Shown in pieces: positions 61,345 through 64,000 of a stretch of DNA of 64,000 nt. The stretch comes from Pseudomonas batumici (GTDB lineage Bacteria > Pseudomonadota > Gammaproteobacteria > Pseudomonadales > Pseudomonadaceae): positions 1 through 64,000 of the forward strand of contig NZ_JXDG01000053.1 in assembly GCF_000820515.1 (NCBI RefSeq). Reading direction: 5' to 3'. The position numbers were made by a program, and so were the translations under genes. The notes beneath the pieces are model-generated. The model worked only from the letters and a program-made list of their open reading frames with translations, did not search any database and was not told the DNA's origin. The first letter of the stretch is position 1, and each line of letters begins with the position of its first letter.

Positions 61345-62283
61345 ATGACTCAACCCATAGTCGTGGCGGCACTTTACAAGTTCGTCACCCTGGAAGACTA
61401 CGTTGCCCTGCGCGAGCCACTGCTGCAGGCGATGGTCGACAACGGCATCAAGGGCACCCTGCTGATCGCCGAAGAAGGCATCAACGGTACCGTTTCCGGT
61501 AGCCGCGAAGGCATCGATGGCCTGTTGGCCTGGCTCAAGCTGGATCCGCGGATGGTCGATATCGACCACAAGGAATCCTATTGCGACGACCAGCCGTTCT
61601 ATCGGACCAAGGTCAAGCTGAAGAAGGAAATCGTCACCCTGGGTGTCGAGGGCGTGGACCCGAACAAGCAGGTCGGCACCTATGTCGATCCGCAGGACTG
61701 GAATGCCTTGATCGCTGACCCGGAAGTGTTGCTGATCGACACCCGCAACGATTATGAAGTCTCGATCGGCACCTTCGAAGGCGCCATCGACCCGAAGACC
61801 ACCAGTTTTCGCGAATTCCCCGACTACATCAAAGCCCATTTCGACCCGGCCAGGCACAAGAAAGTCGCCATGTTCTGCACCGGCGGCATTCGTTGCGAGA
61901 AGGCCTCCAGCTACATGCTCGGCGAGGGCTTCGACGAGGTCTATCACCTCAAGGGCGGGATCCTGAAGTACCTCGAAGAGGTGCCCCAGGCGCAAAGCAA
62001 GTGGCAGGGCGACTGCTTTGTCTTCGACAATCGCGTCACCGTGCGCCACGACCTCAGCGAAGGCGACTACGATCAATGTCATGCCTGCCGTACACCGGTC
62101 AGCGTCGAGGACCGTGCGTCGGAGCACTACGTGGCCGGTATCAGTTGCCCGCATTGCTGGGACAAGTTGAGCGAGAAGACCCGTCGCAGCGCCATCGACC
62201 GGCAGAAGCAGATCGAACTGGCCAAGGCACGCAACCAGCCGCACCCGATCGGTTACAACTACCGTCAATCTTCCGAGGACTGA
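61345..62283 (+). CDS. trhO: TrhO, rhodanese-type tRNA U34 hydroxylase
   Basis: TrhO (YceA, UPF0176) makes 5-hydroxyuridine at tRNA position 34 with oxygen. The 312 residues comprise an N-terminal acylphosphatase-like domain (about 1-95, LLIAEEGINGTVSGS), a rhodanese domain (about 115-215) with active-site C178 in FCTGGIRCEKAS, and a Cys-rich end (CHACRTPV and CPHCW) that may bind zinc. GGAGAG precedes the ATG. The next gene starts 3 bases after its stop. Confidence 0.94.
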   Translation: MTQPIVVAALYKFVTLEDYVALREPLLQAMVDNGIKGTLLIAEEGINGTVSGSREGIDGLLAWLKLDPRMVDIDHKESYCDDQPFYRTKVKLKKEIVTLGVEGVDPNKQVGTYVDPQDWNALIADPEVLLIDTRNDYEVSIGTFEGAIDPKTTSFREFPDYIKAHFDPARHKKVAMFCTGGIRCEKASSYMLGEGFDEVYHLKGGILKYLEEVPQAQSKWQGDCFVFDNRVTVRHDLSEGDYDQCHACRTPVSVEDRASEHYVAGISCPHCWDKLSEKTRRSAIDRQKQIELAKARNQPHPIGYNYRQSSED

Positions 62284-62286
62284 ACC

Positions 62287-62922
62287 ATGTCCGCGCGCCT
62301 GCTCTATGTCATGGACCCGATGTGTTCCTGGTGCTGGGGATTTGCCCCGGTGGCCGAGGCGCTGGTCAAGCAGGCGCAGGCGGCGGGTGTCGAACTGCAC
62401 CTGGTGATGGGCGGCTTGCGCACCGGCAGCGGCACCGCGCTGGAACCGACGACCCGGCGCTATATCCTGGAACACTGGCAGGCGGTCACCGAGACCACCG
62501 GCCAGCCGTTCAAGCTCGACGGTGCCTTGCCGGACGGTTTCGTCTACGACACCGAGCCGGCCTGTCGGGCGGTCGTCACGGCGCGCAGCCTGGCGCCGGA
62601 CTGTGCGTGGACGCTGGTGGGGCTGATCCAGCGGGCCTTTTATGTCGAGGGGCGTGATGTCACGCAGGCCAGCGTGTTGGTGGAGCTGGCGGAACAGGCC
62701 GGACTGCCGCGCATCGAATTTGCCGGCGCCTTCGACACGGCCGAGCAGCATGCGGCCACCGCCGCCGATTTCACCTGGGTCCAGGACCTGGGGATTGCCG
62801 GTTTCCCGACCTTGCTGGCCGAACGCAATGGCCAGTTGGCGCTGCTGACCAACGGCTACCAGCCGCTGGCTGAACTCGCTCCGCTGCTCGGCCGTTGGCT
62901 GGAGCGTGCGGCCTGTGCTTGA
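62287..62922 (+). CDS. DsbA-family (FrnE-like) thiol oxidoreductase
   Basis: A 211-residue thioredoxin-fold protein with the CxxC motif C13-S-W-C16 in VMDPMCSWCWGF and a large helical insert. The cis-Pro loop GIAGFPTLL lies near residues 175-183. No signal peptide is present, so it acts in the cytoplasm as FrnE-type proteins do, probably as a redox or disulphide isomerase factor. It overlaps the next gene by 8 bases. Confidence 0.9.
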   Translation: MSARLLYVMDPMCSWCWGFAPVAEALVKQAQAAGVELHLVMGGLRTGSGTALEPTTRRYILEHWQAVTETTGQPFKLDGALPDGFVYDTEPACRAVVTARSLAPDCAWTLVGLIQRAFYVEGRDVTQASVLVELAEQAGLPRIEFAGAFDTAEQHAATAADFTWVQDLGIAGFPTLLAERNGQLALLTNGYQPLAELAPLLGRWLERAACA

Positions 62923-64000
62923 TCAGCCCGATCCCGACCCCGTCAAGCCACTTGCGGACCGCCTGAGCTGGGCAGAAATTCGGCGCCTGGCCCTGCGGCA
63001 TAAAAAAGCGCTGTGGGTCGCCAATGCGGTGGCCGTGCTGGCGACCTTGTGCAGCGTGCCGATTCCCCTGCTGTTGCCCTTGCTGGTGGACGAAGTCCTG
63101 CTGGGGCATGGCGATGCCGCGCTCAAGGTCATGAACCACCTGCTGCCCGGCCCCTGGCAGCGCGCCGTCGGCTATATCGGCCTGATGCTGCTGGCGACCC
63201 TGGCCCTGCGCTGCGGGGCGCTGCTGTTCAACGTGGTGCAGGCGCGGCTGTTCGCCGGGTTGGCCAAGGACATCGTCTATCGCATCCGCACACGGCTGAT
63301 CGAACGCCTGAAGCGCATTTCCCTGGGCGAATACGAAAGCCTGGGCAGCGGTACCGTGACCACGCACCTGGTGACCGACCTGGACACCCTGGACAAATTC
63401 GTCGGCGAAACCCTGAGCCGCTTTCTGGTGGCGATGCTGACGCTGGTGGGGACCTCCGTCATCCTGGTCTGGATGCACTGGAAGCTGGCGCTGCTGATCC
63501 TGCTGTTCAACCCGCTGGTGATCTACGCCACGGTGCAGTTGGGCAAGCGGGTCAAGCACCTCAAGAAGCTGGAAAACGACAGCACCTCGCGCTTTACCCA
63601 GGCCTTGACCGAGACCCTCGATGCGATCCAGGAAGTGCGCGCCGGCAATCGCCAGGGATTTTTCCTCGGCCGTCTGGGGATGCGCGCCCGGGAAGTGCGT
63701 GACTATGCCGTGGCTTCCCAATGGAAAAGCGACGCATCGAGCCGGGCCACCGGGCTGCTGTTCCAGTTCGGTATCGATATCTTCCGGGCGGCGGCGATGC
63801 TCACGGTGCTGTTTTCGGACCTGTCCATCGGCCAGATGCTCGCGGTGTTCAGTTACCTCTGGTTCATGATCGGGCCGGTGGAGCAACTGTTGAACCTGCA
63901 ATATGCCTTCTATGCCGCCGGCGGTGCGCTTGAGCGGATCAACGAATTGCTGGCGCGGGCCGACGAACCGCAGTACCCCGGCGGCGTCGATCCCTTCGTG
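62915..64000 (+). CDS. ABC exporter (fused membrane/ATPase), 3' end outside window
   Basis: An open frame begins at GTG 62915, overlapping the DsbA-like gene by 8 bases with GGAG about 10 bases upstream, and runs off the window (361 codons seen). The visible part is an ABC type I exporter membrane domain: about six helices, with coupling segments such as RTRLIERLKRISLGEYESLG and TQALTETLDAIQEVRAGNRQ. Walker motifs would lie beyond the window. It is probably an MsbA-like lipid or peptide exporter; substrate not inferable. Confidence 0.88.
   Translation, partial: MLDQPDPDPVKPLADRLSWAEIRRLALRHKKALWVANAVAVLATLCSVPIPLLLPLLVDEVLLGHGDAALKVMNHLLPGPWQRAVGYIGLMLLATLALRCGALLFNVVQARLFAGLAKDIVYRIRTRLIERLKRISLGEYESLGSGTVTTHLVTDLDTLDKFVGETLSRFLVAMLTLVGTSVILVWMHWKLALLILLFNPLVIYATVQLGKRVKHLKKLENDSTSRFTQALTETLDAIQEVRAGNRQGFFLGRLGMRAREVRDYAVASQWKSDASSRATGLLFQFGIDIFRAAAMLTVLFSDLSIGQMLAVFSYLWFMIGPVEQLLNLQYAFYAAGGALERINELLARADEPQYPGGVDPFV

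Overview
The window is GC-rich, gene-dense chromosomal DNA. Gene content and order point to a Pseudomonas of the fluorescens lineage (protegens/chlororaphis/fluorescens type). The signs are a polar-flagellum locus running fliHIJ-(STAS, SpoIIE, Hpt)-fliKLMNOPQR-flhB-flhA-flhF-fleN-fliA-cheYZAB-motCD-ParA-like-CheW-like-cheW, an aroC-MFS-mtnBDC run, and an Aot-type basic amino-acid transporter. Species is inferred. No rRNA, tRNA, CRISPR array, IS element or integrase was seen.

Layout. 1-29,050: the later part of the flagellar/chemotaxis locus, all on + except one insertion. Two clean sigma-54 promoters (before fliK and fliL) and a weaker one (before flhA) fit the RpoN/FleQ hierarchy. A three-gene switch (STAS antagonist, receiver-SpoIIE-kinase, Hpt) sits between fliJ and fliK. 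A minus-strand phospholipase-C-like gene (12,304-14,205) with three C-terminal repeats separates flhB from flhA. 29,100-35,320: a conserved tail-anchored hypothetical, an alpha/beta hydrolase, aroC, an MFS carrier and methionine salvage mtnB-mtnD-mtnC. 35,320-36,560: an AT-rich gap, a sensorless LuxR-type HTH protein and an ankyrin protein. 36,590-41,800 (minus): an ABC basic-amino-acid uptake operon in Aot order (binding protein, Q, M, AotO-like amidohydrolase, ATPase), ending in an RpiR regulator rather than ArgR. 42,060-45,690: small membrane and hypothetical proteins, speE, a short-chain dehydrogenase and a YnfA protein. 45,860-52,410: an accessory-looking stretch with a divergent CsrA/RsmA paralogue, YheU, a secreted DRGH nuclease lipoprotein, and a 1,627-residue leucine-rich-repeat protein ending in a domain that looks like an IpaH/NEL-type E3 ubiquitin ligase with its Cys-x-Asp motif. 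52,430-64,000: housekeeping genes mnmC, polyP:AMP phosphotransferase, thiolase, DUF6316, EamA transporter, fumC, DUF2059, BolA, trhO, a DsbA-like protein and an ABC exporter cut by the window end.

How the genes work together. The first 29 kb encode the type III flagellar export gate (FliP/Q/R, FlhB, FlhA), its ATPase (FliH/I/J), hook-length control (FliK), the switch (FliM/N), polar placement and number control (FlhF/FleN), sigma-28, chemotaxis signalling, the MotCD stator, and a polar ParA/CheW-like pair that probably places chemotaxis arrays. The most unusual items are the NEL-type ligase candidate, which would act inside a eukaryotic cell although no type III secretion injectisome is visible here, and the phospholipase-like gene inside the flagellar export locus.
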